From contig JAFTXF010000183.1 in NCBI GenBank assembly GCA_017461685.1, positions 1 through 7,538 on the forward strand: a DNA stretch of 7,538 nt, written 5' to 3'. The position numbers and the translations under genes were made by a program. How positions within the stretch are numbered: position 1 is the first letter of the stretch; each line of letters begins with the position of its first letter. This stretch comes from Lachnospiraceae bacterium (lineage in GTDB: Bacteria > Bacillota > Clostridia > Lachnospirales > Lachnospiraceae). Shown here piece by piece: positions 1 to 5,792 of this stretch. A model generated the notes under the pieces. That model saw only the letters and a list, made by a program, of their open reading frames with translations, was not told where the DNA came from and made no database searches.

Positions 1-453
1 CAGTTCGTAAGTATCACTCATGGTTTCGATAACCACCAAATCGGCTCCGGCCTCGGCTCCGGCCGTAATCACTTCCTTATATATAGTTACTGCATCCTCG
101 AAATCCAATGTCCCCATAGGTTTTAACAGCTTTCCGGTAGGCCCCAGATCCAATGCCACATAAGCTTCCTTGCCGCTCTCTGCTACAGCGGTCTTTGCAT
201 TGGCTACACCTGCCGCTACGATTTTCCTTACATTCTCAGGGAATTTCAAAGAATTGGCTCCAAAGGTATTGGCCAGGATAATATCAGCTCCGGCTTCAAG
301 ATAAGCCTGGTGTATGGAAATAATCTCCTCCGGTCTGGTCAGATTCCAGCTTTCCGGAAGTTCCCCCGGCTTCAGTCCTCTGGCCTGCAATAACGTACCC
401 ATACCGCCGTCAAAAAATAAAATTCTCTTACCTAATTGTTCACGTATATTCAT
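1..453 (-). CDS. metH: B12-dependent methionine synthase, homocysteine S-methyltransferase domain (N-terminal 151 codons, 3' end off window)
   Basis: This is the start of a cobalamin-dependent methionine synthase, a cytosolic enzyme that transfers a methyl group from methyltetrahydrofolate via cobalamin to homocysteine. The visible 151 residues match the homocysteine-binding barrel: a DGGMGT strand-loop at about residues 15-20, an ANTFGANSLK segment near 69-78, a DLGPTGKLLKPMG stretch near 108-120, and an ETMSDTYE segment at the cut end. The zinc-binding cysteines, the folate domain and the cobalamin domain lie beyond the window. The ATG at 451-453 follows a GGAG five bases upstream. The gene lies 110 bp downstream of a separate activation-protein gene, which supports MetH over a stand-alone S-methyltransferase such as MmuM or BHMT. 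Because the C-terminus is out of view, it cannot be shown that this MetH lacks its own activation domain, though the neighbour suggests so. Confidence 0.88.
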   Translation of the reverse strand, partial: MNIREQLGKRILFFDGGMGTLLQARGLKPGELPESWNLTRPEEIISIHQAYLEAGADIILANTFGANSLKFPENVRKIVAAGVANAKTAVAESGKEAYVALDLGPTGKLLKPMGTLDFEDAVTIYKEVITAGAEAGADLVVIETMSDTYEL

Positions 454-480
454 AATTGCTCCATTTCGCCCATAGAGGGC

Positions 481-510
481 ATATCAAAATAATATCAAAT
501 TAATATCAAA
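481..510. repeat. Three direct repeats of atatcaaa at 11-bp spacing upstream of metH
   Basis: The octamer atatcaaa occurs on the plus strand at 481-488, 492-499 and 503-510, with an exact 11-bp period, close to one helical turn. The array is bracketed by gcatat (479-484) and atatgc (518-523), a 6-bp inverted repeat. It overlaps the candidate metH promoter, so it could be a protein-binding array, but an accident of A+T-rich sequence is also possible. Confidence 0.6.
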
Positions 511-516
511 ATGCAA
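489..516 (-). promoter_or_regulatory. Candidate sigma-A promoter for metH (extended -10)
   Basis: On the minus strand, TTGCAT (511-516) lies 16 bp upstream of TATTAT (489-494). The bases before the -10 read TGA, giving an extended -10 (TGnTATTAT). The predicted start near 482 would leave a leader of about 28 nt containing the metH ribosome site. The -35 is weak (3 of 6 to consensus) and the region is A+T-rich and repetitive, so this is a candidate only. A short GCCC/GGGC stem (468-480, 5-nt loop) lies just before the ribosome site. Confidence 0.4.
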
Positions 517-563
517 CATATGCTGCTCCTAGCCACTTGCATCCCGGCTTTTCATCTTCCCAC

Positions 564-1202
564 TTAAATGCGTCTGTAAGCGCAGTTCACATTGCCGCAC
601 ATTTCACAGCCTTCTCTATGACAGGCAGTCCGCACCGGACTAAGCCCCATAATAGCTGTAACACTTTTCTCCGGCAACATAATATCCCCTTCCGTCAACA
701 CAATACCCACCGTTTTGTGGGCCTGCAGTACCTGCAGAAATTCTCCCTGCACTGCCAGCTCCAGGTCTCCGTAGCCCGGACTGTAGCGAGGCCGCACAAA
801 TAAGCCTTCCTCCGCGCAGGAAGCCTCCAACTCTTTCTGGCACTGATTACAATAGCCTTCCATGGCCGCTGCCGCCACCGCCTGCACTACTACCGCTTTG
901 CTGACCTGCAGCTTTAAATACTTCTGCAGCAAACGATCCACGCCAACGCCCAGGGTGGCTGCAAAAAATACCACCTCTGCGCAGTCCTTCAAATTCGTTG
1001 CCAGCCTTTTGCTGTAAAAGGTAAGCCCTGCTGCCGCCACCGTCTCCCCGGTTACCCGCACCGGAAATCTGCGGCACACATGCTTTGGCACCGCCGCTGC
1101 TTCCACTTCCGCCACACAGACCTCTATCAAATCTAAAATATCCTGTCCCGGCTGCTCTCCTTTATATCCTAAATATCGAATAATCTCTTTTCTGTCTATC
1201 AT
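564..1202 (-). CDS. Stand-alone B12-dependent methionine synthase activation protein
   Basis: The 212-residue product resembles the C-terminal activation domain of MetH, which binds S-adenosylmethionine and enables reductive methylation of inactive cob(II)alamin. The clearest signature is RYSPGYGD at residues 139-146, which fits the RxxxGY SAM-binding motif of E. coli MetH (R139, G143, Y144). In Thermotoga maritima the domain is likewise a separate protein (TM0269) that reactivates its MetH (TM0268). Here the gene lies just upstream of metH. The ATG at 1200-1202 is chosen because AGGAG lies 8 bases upstream. An in-frame GTG at 1254-1256 would add 18 residues but falls inside the terminator stem of the preceding gene and lacks a ribosome site. 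The C-terminus carries four cysteines (C194, C199, C202, C207; C-x4-C-x2-C-x4-C), absent from E. coli MetH and suggestive of a metal or Fe-S site. No transmembrane segment is evident. Confidence 0.85.
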   Translation of the reverse strand: MIDRKEIIRYLGYKGEQPGQDILDLIEVCVAEVEAAAVPKHVCRRFPVRVTGETVAAAGLTFYSKRLATNLKDCAEVVFFAATLGVGVDRLLQKYLKLQVSKAVVVQAVAAAAMEGYCNQCQKELEASCAEEGLFVRPRYSPGYGDLELAVQGEFLQVLQAHKTVGIVLTEGDIMLPEKSVTAIMGLSPVRTACHREGCEMCGNVNCAYRRI

Positions 1203-1210
1203 TCCGGTAT

Positions 1211-1215
1211 CTCCT
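1211..1215 (-). promoter_or_regulatory. Ribosome binding site that fixes the activation-protein start
   Basis: AGGAG on the minus strand lies 8 bases before the ATG at 1200-1202. No comparable site precedes the longer GTG start at 1256, so this site decides the start codon. Confidence 0.8.
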
Positions 1216-1227
1216 ACCCATATATAC

Positions 1228-1258
1228 AAAAACCGTGCTACAGCCCGGTGCAGCACGG
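1228..1258 (-). terminator. Intrinsic terminator after the HAD hydrolase gene
   Basis: Minus-strand RNA forms a 10-bp stem with a six-base CCGGGC loop: arms CCGTGCTGCA and TGTAGCACGG, one G-U pair, the rest Watson-Crick. Five U residues (1232-1228) follow immediately. It begins 7 bases after the HAD stop codon. It separates the HAD gene from the activation protein and metH, unless read-through is substantial. Confidence 0.88.
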
Positions 1259-1265
1259 CTAAAAT

Positions 1266-2120
1266 TTATTCGTAGCTTGCGCTCAATGCTTCTACAAACT
1301 CCTGTATAAGCGCCTGTTCATAATCTCCGGCATAAGTACCGTCATAAAACCGTCCCAGTGCCTCCTGATCAAAACGACTCCAGGAAACCTCTTCTTTAAA
1401 AATAATAATAGGATAAAAATGAATGCCACAGGCTCTGGCAGCTTCCAAATCCTCCATGGAATCCCCTATCATAATCACCTTATTGGGATCATATCCCTTT
1501 TTTAGCAGCTCAGAAATGCAAAAATCCTTCGAGCCAATATTCTGGCTGAACATCTGATTTACAAAATAAGCAAGACCGTGTAATTCCCACTCCTCAAAAA
1601 TAGCATCAGGGTTGGCTGCCGACACTACTACGATGTCACTTTCGTCCATGACCGATAAAAGCACCTCAGCCACACCTTCAAAGGGACGACGCTCCTCTAC
1701 TGGCAATAATGCAATATGCAGACTCACTTTTTGTGCCCAATGAAGCACTTTTTGTAAAAACGGACTGCTGTCATCTTCCAAGTAACGAAGCATGGCTGCA
1801 TTGGACAGCTCCTTGGTGCTCTCCACCCAGCGTGCCAAATCTTCCAATCCCTCAATCAGGGTCAGGTTCTTATTGACATATTCCAAAACCAACAATAAAC
1901 CTACAAAACGGTTCACACCACGGTTAATAGAATATAAATTAACGGCATTCCAAATGTGCAGCACCTGCTGTTCATATTCCTGCAGGCCCCACTCTTCTAC
2001 TACGCAAGGACCAAAACATTGACGGTGCTTTACCTCCATAGTATCCATAGCACTGCCATCTGAATCCACGCATATTAAAAAATCGTTTTTCTTTTCGTAT
2101 TCTCTAAATTCTCTTTTCAT
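1266..2120 (-). CDS. HAD-superfamily hydrolase, substrate unknown
   Basis: This 284-residue protein has the four HAD phosphohydrolase motifs in order. Motif I is VDSDGSAMD (nucleophile D19, general acid D21), motif II is VVVSAAN (S167), motif III is K198 in GSKDF, and motif IV is MIGDSMED (D220 and D224, magnesium binding). About 145 residues between motifs I and II, largely helical in character, would form a large C1-type cap. Motif I has Ser where most family members have Thr, a conservative change. An aspartyl-phosphate phosphatase is expected, probably acting on a small phosphorylated metabolite in the cytosol, but the substrate cannot be read from sequence. The ATG at 2118-2120 follows GAGG with 8-base spacing. 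It has its own promoter and its own terminator, so it is probably monocistronic. The gene is unrelated by sequence to its methionine and peptidase neighbours. Confidence 0.85.
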   Translation of the reverse strand: MKREFREYEKKNDFLICVDSDGSAMDTMEVKHRQCFGPCVVEEWGLQEYEQQVLHIWNAVNLYSINRGVNRFVGLLLVLEYVNKNLTLIEGLEDLARWVESTKELSNAAMLRYLEDDSSPFLQKVLHWAQKVSLHIALLPVEERRPFEGVAEVLLSVMDESDIVVVSAANPDAIFEEWELHGLAYFVNQMFSQNIGSKDFCISELLKKGYDPNKVIMIGDSMEDLEAARACGIHFYPIIIFKEEVSWSRFDQEALGRFYDGTYAGDYEQALIQEFVEALSASYE

Positions 2121-2165
2121 TACTTCCGCCTCAAAAGTAATTATTGTAAGATATTTTTAAAAAAT

Positions 2166-2193
2166 ATTATAGCATTTTTGCCGTTTTTTTCAA
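2166..2193 (-). promoter_or_regulatory. Sigma-A promoter of the HAD hydrolase gene
   Basis: Minus strand: -35 TTGAAA (2188-2193), 16-bp spacer, -10 TATAAT (2166-2171) preceded by TGC, giving an extended -10. The predicted start near 2159 leaves a leader of about 38 nt before the ATG at 2120. This is the best promoter in the window. Confidence 0.82.
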
Positions 2194-2240
2194 CCTTTTA
2201 ATTTGTTTTCGCACTATTTCACACAGAAAATTGATGTTTC

Positions 2241-2258
2241 TTGCATTCTTTTATGCAA
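2241..2258. repeat. Perfect 6-bp inverted repeat ttgcat-N6-atgcaa
   Basis: The arms at 2241-2246 and 2253-2258 are exact complements with a 6-base loop. It lies in the 229-bp gap between tldE and the HAD gene, about 48 bp upstream of the HAD -35. Neither strand has a following U-tract, so it is not a standard terminator; it may be an operator or simply a chance hairpin. The remainder of the gap is A+T-rich and holds the HAD promoter and one micro-ORF. Confidence 0.35.
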
Positions 2259-2298
2259 AATTACTTGCTGACACGCCTGTTCTGCGCTTACTCTTCAT
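2251..2298 (-). CDS. Possible 15-residue micro-ORF downstream of tldE
   Basis: ATG at 2296-2298 opens a 15-codon frame (MKSKRRTGVSASNFA, then TAA), preceded by AAAGGA with a 4-base gap. It starts 51 bp after the tldE stop, within the tldE-HAD gap. The peptide is basic at its N-terminus and contains Ser and Thr but no Cys. A frame of this size with a partial ribosome site is expected by chance fairly often, and no family is recognised. It is listed because small peptides are the kind of substrate TldD/TldE handles. Confidence 0.15.
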   Translation of the reverse strand: MKSKRRTGVSASNFA

Positions 2299-2349
2299 TA
2301 TTTCCTTTAAATTTTTTGAAAATATAGTGATAATTACACAAATAGATTA

Positions 2350-3696
2350 TTATTTTCCTGCCACTGAAATCTCCTCTACCATAACAGTCGGAGCGCCGAA
2401 ACAGCAGCTGCTCGGGCTGGAAAATTCCAAATCATCTCCCACCAATGCAATCTTACGAAGCATTTCGTAGAAATTGCCGGAGACTGTGAAATTCTTTACC
2501 GCATGGCGTATCTCGCCGCCGGAAATCAGGAATCCCTCTGCTGCCAGGGAAAAGTCACCGGTTACAGCGTTGGCACCTGCATGCAGACCGTTTAAGGCAG
2601 TGACGTAAATACCTTCACCAACTTTTGCAAAAATATCCTCCTTGGAACCGGCGCCGCCTTTTTCCAGATAGAAATTGTACGGAAGGACGCTGACAGCGGC
2701 AGCATAGCCCGCCTTTCGTCCGTTGCCGGTAGAAGCTACGCCTGCTTTGTGGGCTGTTGCCAGATTGTGCAGCAAAGTGCAAAGCTTGCCCTGCTCAATC
2801 ACATGGTTTCGGCGGGTAGCCACGCCCTCGCCGTCAAAAGGCATGCGGATGAAGGTGTCCTTGCAGAACGGGTCGTCCACGATTGTTACACGTTCAGATG
2901 CAATCGCCTCCCCTTCCTTGCCTGCCAACAATGATAAGCCTCGCTGTGCCTGCTCCGCAGAAAAAACCTCAAAAAAGGTCCGAAGCATGGTAGCCATCAT
3001 TTTATTAGATAATACAATATTGTATACGCCGGAATCCACGCTGTCCTTGCCGATCTGGGCAACTGCGTCCTCTACCGCCTTTGCCGCAATATCGTCCATA
3101 TCGAACTTGGTGAAATCATCTGTTTTTACACAGTAGCTATTGAACATATCCTCGCCGTCCTTTACCACGGCAACCGCACCCATTTGGGAATAATCAAATG
3201 CATGCTCCAGGTCCAGACCCTTGGAATTGTACAGTGCAATCCTCTGTCTGCCGTAGCCGGTAAAGGTCTGAGAGCCATCAATGACACGCATGTCATTTGC
3301 ATAGAGCTTCTCTAATAGATGTAAAGTGCTTTCAATCATTTCTGTAGAAGACGGCTCTGTGGTTTCTGTGGCCTCAAGCTTTTCGTAAGTATCGCCTGCG
3401 CCGTGAATAAATACCGTGTCTTCGCTTTCGATAGCCGCTGCGTTTTCCATGGCTGCCTCTACCAGACGCTCCGCCTCCGCTTCCGTAAATAACTCCGTAG
3501 ATGCGTAGCCCATTCTGCCCTGATAAATGCAGCGGAAACATGCGCCTGCATTGGAAGAGGTGGAAAATTCGTTTATTTCGTGCATTAATGCTTCTGCACT
3601 GATATTTTCGGACTCTGTATAATAAAGTTCATACTCAGTCAAGCCCTTTGCGGTAGCTGACTTGATAATGCTGTTTTTGAAATCGTTGTAGTTCAT
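2350..3696 (-). CDS. tldE: TldE/PmbA subunit of the TldD-TldE metalloprotease
   Basis: The 448-residue product is close to the E. coli PmbA length of about 450. It carries typical PmbA-side segments such as DPFCKDTFIRMPFDGEGVAT and the C-terminal TGDFSLAAEGFLISGGEI stretch. It has no HExxxH motif, as expected for this subunit, which pairs with TldD to form the peptide channel. In E. coli, TldD/TldE removes the microcin B17 leader and degrades unfolded CcdA; the substrate in this organism is unknown. The ATG at 3694-3696 lies 10 bp after the tldD stop, with AGGAG overlapping that stop, so the two are almost surely co-transcribed and probably translationally coupled. The protein should be cytosolic; no signal peptide or membrane segment is visible. 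No clear terminator was found directly after it. Confidence 0.92.
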   Translation of the reverse strand: MNYNDFKNSIIKSATAKGLTEYELYYTESENISAEALMHEINEFSTSSNAGACFRCIYQGRMGYASTELFTEAEAERLVEAAMENAAAIESEDTVFIHGAGDTYEKLEATETTEPSSTEMIESTLHLLEKLYANDMRVIDGSQTFTGYGRQRIALYNSKGLDLEHAFDYSQMGAVAVVKDGEDMFNSYCVKTDDFTKFDMDDIAAKAVEDAVAQIGKDSVDSGVYNIVLSNKMMATMLRTFFEVFSAEQAQRGLSLLAGKEGEAIASERVTIVDDPFCKDTFIRMPFDGEGVATRRNHVIEQGKLCTLLHNLATAHKAGVASTGNGRKAGYAAAVSVLPYNFYLEKGGAGSKEDIFAKVGEGIYVTALNGLHAGANAVTGDFSLAAEGFLISGGEIRHAVKNFTVSGNFYEMLRKIALVGDDLEFSSPSSCCFGAPTVMVEEISVAGK

Positions 3697-3703
3697 AATT
3701 TTT

Positions 3704-3708
3704 CTCCT
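3704..3708 (-). promoter_or_regulatory. tldE ribosome site overlapping the tldD stop codon
   Basis: AGGAG (3704-3708, minus) shares two bases with the tldD TAG stop (3707-3709) and lies 7 bases before the tldE ATG. Ribosomes finishing tldD therefore end on the tldE initiation site, favouring coupled, equal synthesis of the two subunits. Confidence 0.8.
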
Positions 3709-5086
3709 ATCTGCCGCCTACCGTAATATTAGACACGCGAATCAGCGGCTGTCCTACATCTGTCGGAATACTTCCGCTGGAAGCGCCGCACATCCCCTGA
3801 CCGGTAGCCAAATTCTGACCTACCATATCGATATCCTTAATAATATCCGCGCCGTTGCCAATGAGACTTGCACCGCGCACTGCCTCACAAATCTCACCGT
3901 TACGGATAATGTAACCTTCCTTTACAGAGAAATTGAAGGCACCGGTGGTCGGATTGACAGAACCGCCGCCCATATCCTTGGCGTACAGACCGTACTCGAT
4001 GGACTTGATAATATCCTCGTTGCGGTCCGGTCCGTTATCAATAAAGGTATTACTCATACGAGAGGTCGGCGCCCACTGATAGCCCTGACGGCGGCAGGAA
4101 CCGTTGCCCTCCATGCCCATACGGCGGCCGTTTAACTTGTCAATCATGTAATTTTTCAAAATACCTTTTTCTATCAGCACCTTACGCTGAGCAGGTGTAC
4201 CTTCATCATCGATATTGAAGGAACCCCAGGCATTTGGAATGGTACCGTCGTCGATGGCGGTCACCTTTTCATTCGCAATCTGCTGCCCTAACTTACCTGC
4301 AAACTGAGACTGGCCGATGGACACGCAGGAAGCCTCCAGAGAGTGGCCACAGGCCTCGTGGAAAATCACGCCGCCAAATCCGTTTTCAATGGCAACCGGC
4401 ATCCTGCCAGCTTTTAAATAGTCAGCATGCAGCACGGTCACTGCCTGACGGGCAGCCTCAGTACCGATATCCTTTGGTGAAATCATGTCAAAAAGCTCCA
4501 GACCCATACGACGTCCCGGTCTGCAGCCGCCGGTCTGATTTTCCGTACCATTGCTTGCGATGGCTTCGATATTCATACGGGTACGAATCTGACGGTCCTG
4601 AGCCAGCAATCCATCGCTGTTGGCAATCAAAATATTATGGTCAAAGTCTAACAGATTGGCACTGACCTGGGAAATCTCCCGGTGATAATTCTTGGCAGCA
4701 AAATACCCCTCCTTCAGCAGATCGGTCTTGTACTGCATGGATGCACTGTCCGGCACGATTTTGACCGTATGAATGTCCCCGAAAAGGCGCTCCGTCAAAT
4801 GCACACTTGCACACTCCGGCACTCCGTCAAGGGCACCGGCCACTCTCCCCGCACAGGCAAGCAGGGCATCCCGCTCCATAGAAGAAGTAGAACCTGTAAC
4901 ACAGCGGGTCCCCTTCAAAATACGGATACCCACACCGGAAATCAGACGGTCCTTGATGCTGTCCACCTTATTGTCAATCATAAAAATGTTGTTCTCTTTG
5001 GTATGCTCCACGTAAATTTCTGCGAAGTCTGCGCCGGTGGAGAGGGCTTTTTGCAGGACTTCTTGTAAAAGTTGTTTTGGTATCAT
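3707..5086 (-). CDS. tldD: TldD catalytic subunit of the TldD-TldE metalloprotease
   Basis: The 459-residue protein has the defining HEACGH motif at residues 243-248 (HExxxH; H243 and H248 as zinc ligands, E244 catalytic). A C-terminal cysteine at about residue 433 (GMCGASSG) matches the position of the third zinc ligand, Cys454, of E. coli TldD. The RMSNT segment and the terminal VGQPLIRVSNITVGGR stretch are also typical. It is somewhat shorter than E. coli TldD (481). With TldE it forms a cytosolic peptidase acting on unstructured or leader peptides. The ATG at 5084-5086 follows AAGGA with 8-base spacing. The gap to the upstream ATPase gene is 44 bp and contains a 12-codon micro-ORF whose stop overlaps the tldD ATG. 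No RiPP precursor or modifying enzyme is recognisable in the window, so the natural substrate is open. Confidence 0.94.
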   Translation of the reverse strand: MIPKQLLQEVLQKALSTGADFAEIYVEHTKENNIFMIDNKVDSIKDRLISGVGIRILKGTRCVTGSTSSMERDALLACAGRVAGALDGVPECASVHLTERLFGDIHTVKIVPDSASMQYKTDLLKEGYFAAKNYHREISQVSANLLDFDHNILIANSDGLLAQDRQIRTRMNIEAIASNGTENQTGGCRPGRRMGLELFDMISPKDIGTEAARQAVTVLHADYLKAGRMPVAIENGFGGVIFHEACGHSLEASCVSIGQSQFAGKLGQQIANEKVTAIDDGTIPNAWGSFNIDDEGTPAQRKVLIEKGILKNYMIDKLNGRRMGMEGNGSCRRQGYQWAPTSRMSNTFIDNGPDRNEDIIKSIEYGLYAKDMGGGSVNPTTGAFNFSVKEGYIIRNGEICEAVRGASLIGNGADIIKDIDMVGQNLATGQGMCGASSGSIPTDVGQPLIRVSNITVGGR

Positions 5087-5121
5087 GGTTTTGGTCCTTT
5101 CGTAAAATGGTTTTTTGCCAT
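5083..5121 (-). CDS. Possible 12-codon micro-ORF coupled to tldD
   Basis: ATG at 5119-5121 opens a frame MAKNHFTKGPKP whose TGA stop overlaps the tldD start as ATGA. An AGAGG lies 4 bases before the ATG, slightly close but usable, just after the upstream ATPase stop. The tldD ribosome site lies inside this frame, so translating it could open or gate tldD initiation. A weak 5-bp hairpin (AATGG/CCATT) covers its start. The frame is short enough to arise by chance. Confidence 0.25.
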   Translation of the reverse strand: MAKNHFTKGPKP

Positions 5122-5130
5122 TATTCCTCT

Positions 5131-5649
5131 TTATATATCTTGGATTTTCTTTATGTATTGATCTGCCTGCCTTCGATTCTTAAAAACTACCACATTTAGA
5201 TGAGAGGCTTGTTTCAGCATTTTATCATAATTCTTACGGTGTTTTTTATTAAATGTCAATACATTCTTGTAAAAAGATATCTTTTGTGCATCGAAACGTT
5301 CCACACACCTACCGCCCATATCAGGCCTTGATTTTCCATAATTTTTGATAATTCTGCATGTAATACCACAAAGACAGGTGAAAACAGAAAAATCCAAAAA
5401 GAATACCGTATCACAGTATTGCAACCTATGAGAGAGCGTTCTCAGAAAATTGCCATCCATAATCCATTCCGACTTTTCTAATTCCACCTGCAGTACTGCA
5501 TCAAATTCTTCTTTCGACAAATGCGCCCATTCACCGTTCCAATATAATCGGTCGAGATGCACAAGAGGCAAGGCCAATTTGTCGGCCAATTTCCCGGCAA
5601 AGGTCGTTTTGCCTGCTCCTGCATTGCCGATTATCAAAATCCGTTTCAT
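5131..5649 (-). CDS. P-loop ATPase of the FlaR / topology-modulation, adenylate-kinase-like group
   Basis: This 172-residue protein has a Walker A loop GNAGAGKTT at residues 8-16, an HLDRLYW segment at 31-37 typical of this small kinase-like group, an IMDGNF segment at 63-68, and a Walker B-like DTVFFLD at 80-86. A basic region around 98-115 may form the lid. Members are annotated as topology modulation protein FlaR after an old genetic description, but the biochemical substrate is not established; nucleotide or small-molecule kinase activity is a reasonable guess. The ATG at 5647-5649 follows GGAGG with a 10-base gap. It is followed after 44 bp by tldD on the same strand with no strong terminator between, so co-transcription is likely. 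The C-terminal third is Lys/Asn-rich and A+T-rich compared with tldD. Confidence 0.8.
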   Translation of the reverse strand: MKRILIIGNAGAGKTTFAGKLADKLALPLVHLDRLYWNGEWAHLSKEEFDAVLQVELEKSEWIMDGNFLRTLSHRLQYCDTVFFLDFSVFTCLCGITCRIIKNYGKSRPDMGGRCVERFDAQKISFYKNVLTFNKKHRKNYDKMLKQASHLNVVVFKNRRQADQYIKKIQDI

Positions 5650-5692
5650 GCTACAGTTTCCTCCGTAAGATCTATATATTCGTATCTTTCGA

Positions 5693-5792
5693 CTATCCTA
5701 GCAGTGTTTTTGTTCATCCTAGTCATGCTCCTGCTGCTTCACTCTATCCGCATTTTTACTGTTTCATGCTAATTATGCTTCTGCTGTTTCAT
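5693..5792 (-). repeat. Degenerate 25-bp tandem repeat (four units) at the 3' end of the reductase gene
   Basis: Four units of exactly 25 bp start at 5792, 5767, 5742 and 5717 (minus strand), each opening with ATGAA or GTGAA. Units 1 and 3 agree at 19 of 25 positions, with five of six differences being transitions; units 1 and 2 agree at 15 of 25, including the first nine bases. Units 1, 2 and 3 all carry TAG at positions 22-24. Unit 4 is more diverged. Unit 1 encodes the reductase C-terminus and stop; the other three fill most of the 119-bp gap before the ATPase gene. This gap holds no clear promoter or terminator. Confidence 0.65.

Noticed and set aside
454..563. Riboswitch (SAM or cobalamin) ahead of metH
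   Set aside because: The gap is only 110 bp, A+T-repetitive, and shows neither the helices nor the conserved boxes of S-box or cobalamin elements.
1203..1256. Longer GTG start for the activation protein (18 extra residues)
   Set aside because: It lies within the terminator stem of the previous gene, with no ribosome site, and the inner ATG has AGGAG at 8 bases.
2231..2470. Plus-strand 79-codon frame beginning in the tldE-HAD gap
   Set aside because: It starts with TTG, has no ribosome site, and most of it is antisense to the well-supported tldE 3' end.
2723..3136. Plus-strand 137-codon open frame
   Set aside because: It is fully antisense to tldE, has no family resemblance and no ribosome site; a shadow of the coding strand.
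4234..4665. Plus-strand 143-codon open frame
   Set aside because: Antisense to the conserved core of tldD, including the HExxxH region; low-complexity Arg/Ser/Gln-rich translation typical of a shadow frame.
5087..5130. AATGG/CCATT hairpin between the ATPase and tldD as a terminator
   Set aside because: The stem has only 5 A+T-rich pairs and only three or four U residues follow; too weak to terminate.
5650..5768. CRISPR-like array in the reductase-ATPase gap
   Set aside because: The 25-bp units are contiguous with no spacers and are too diverged from one another; it is a decayed tandem repeat.
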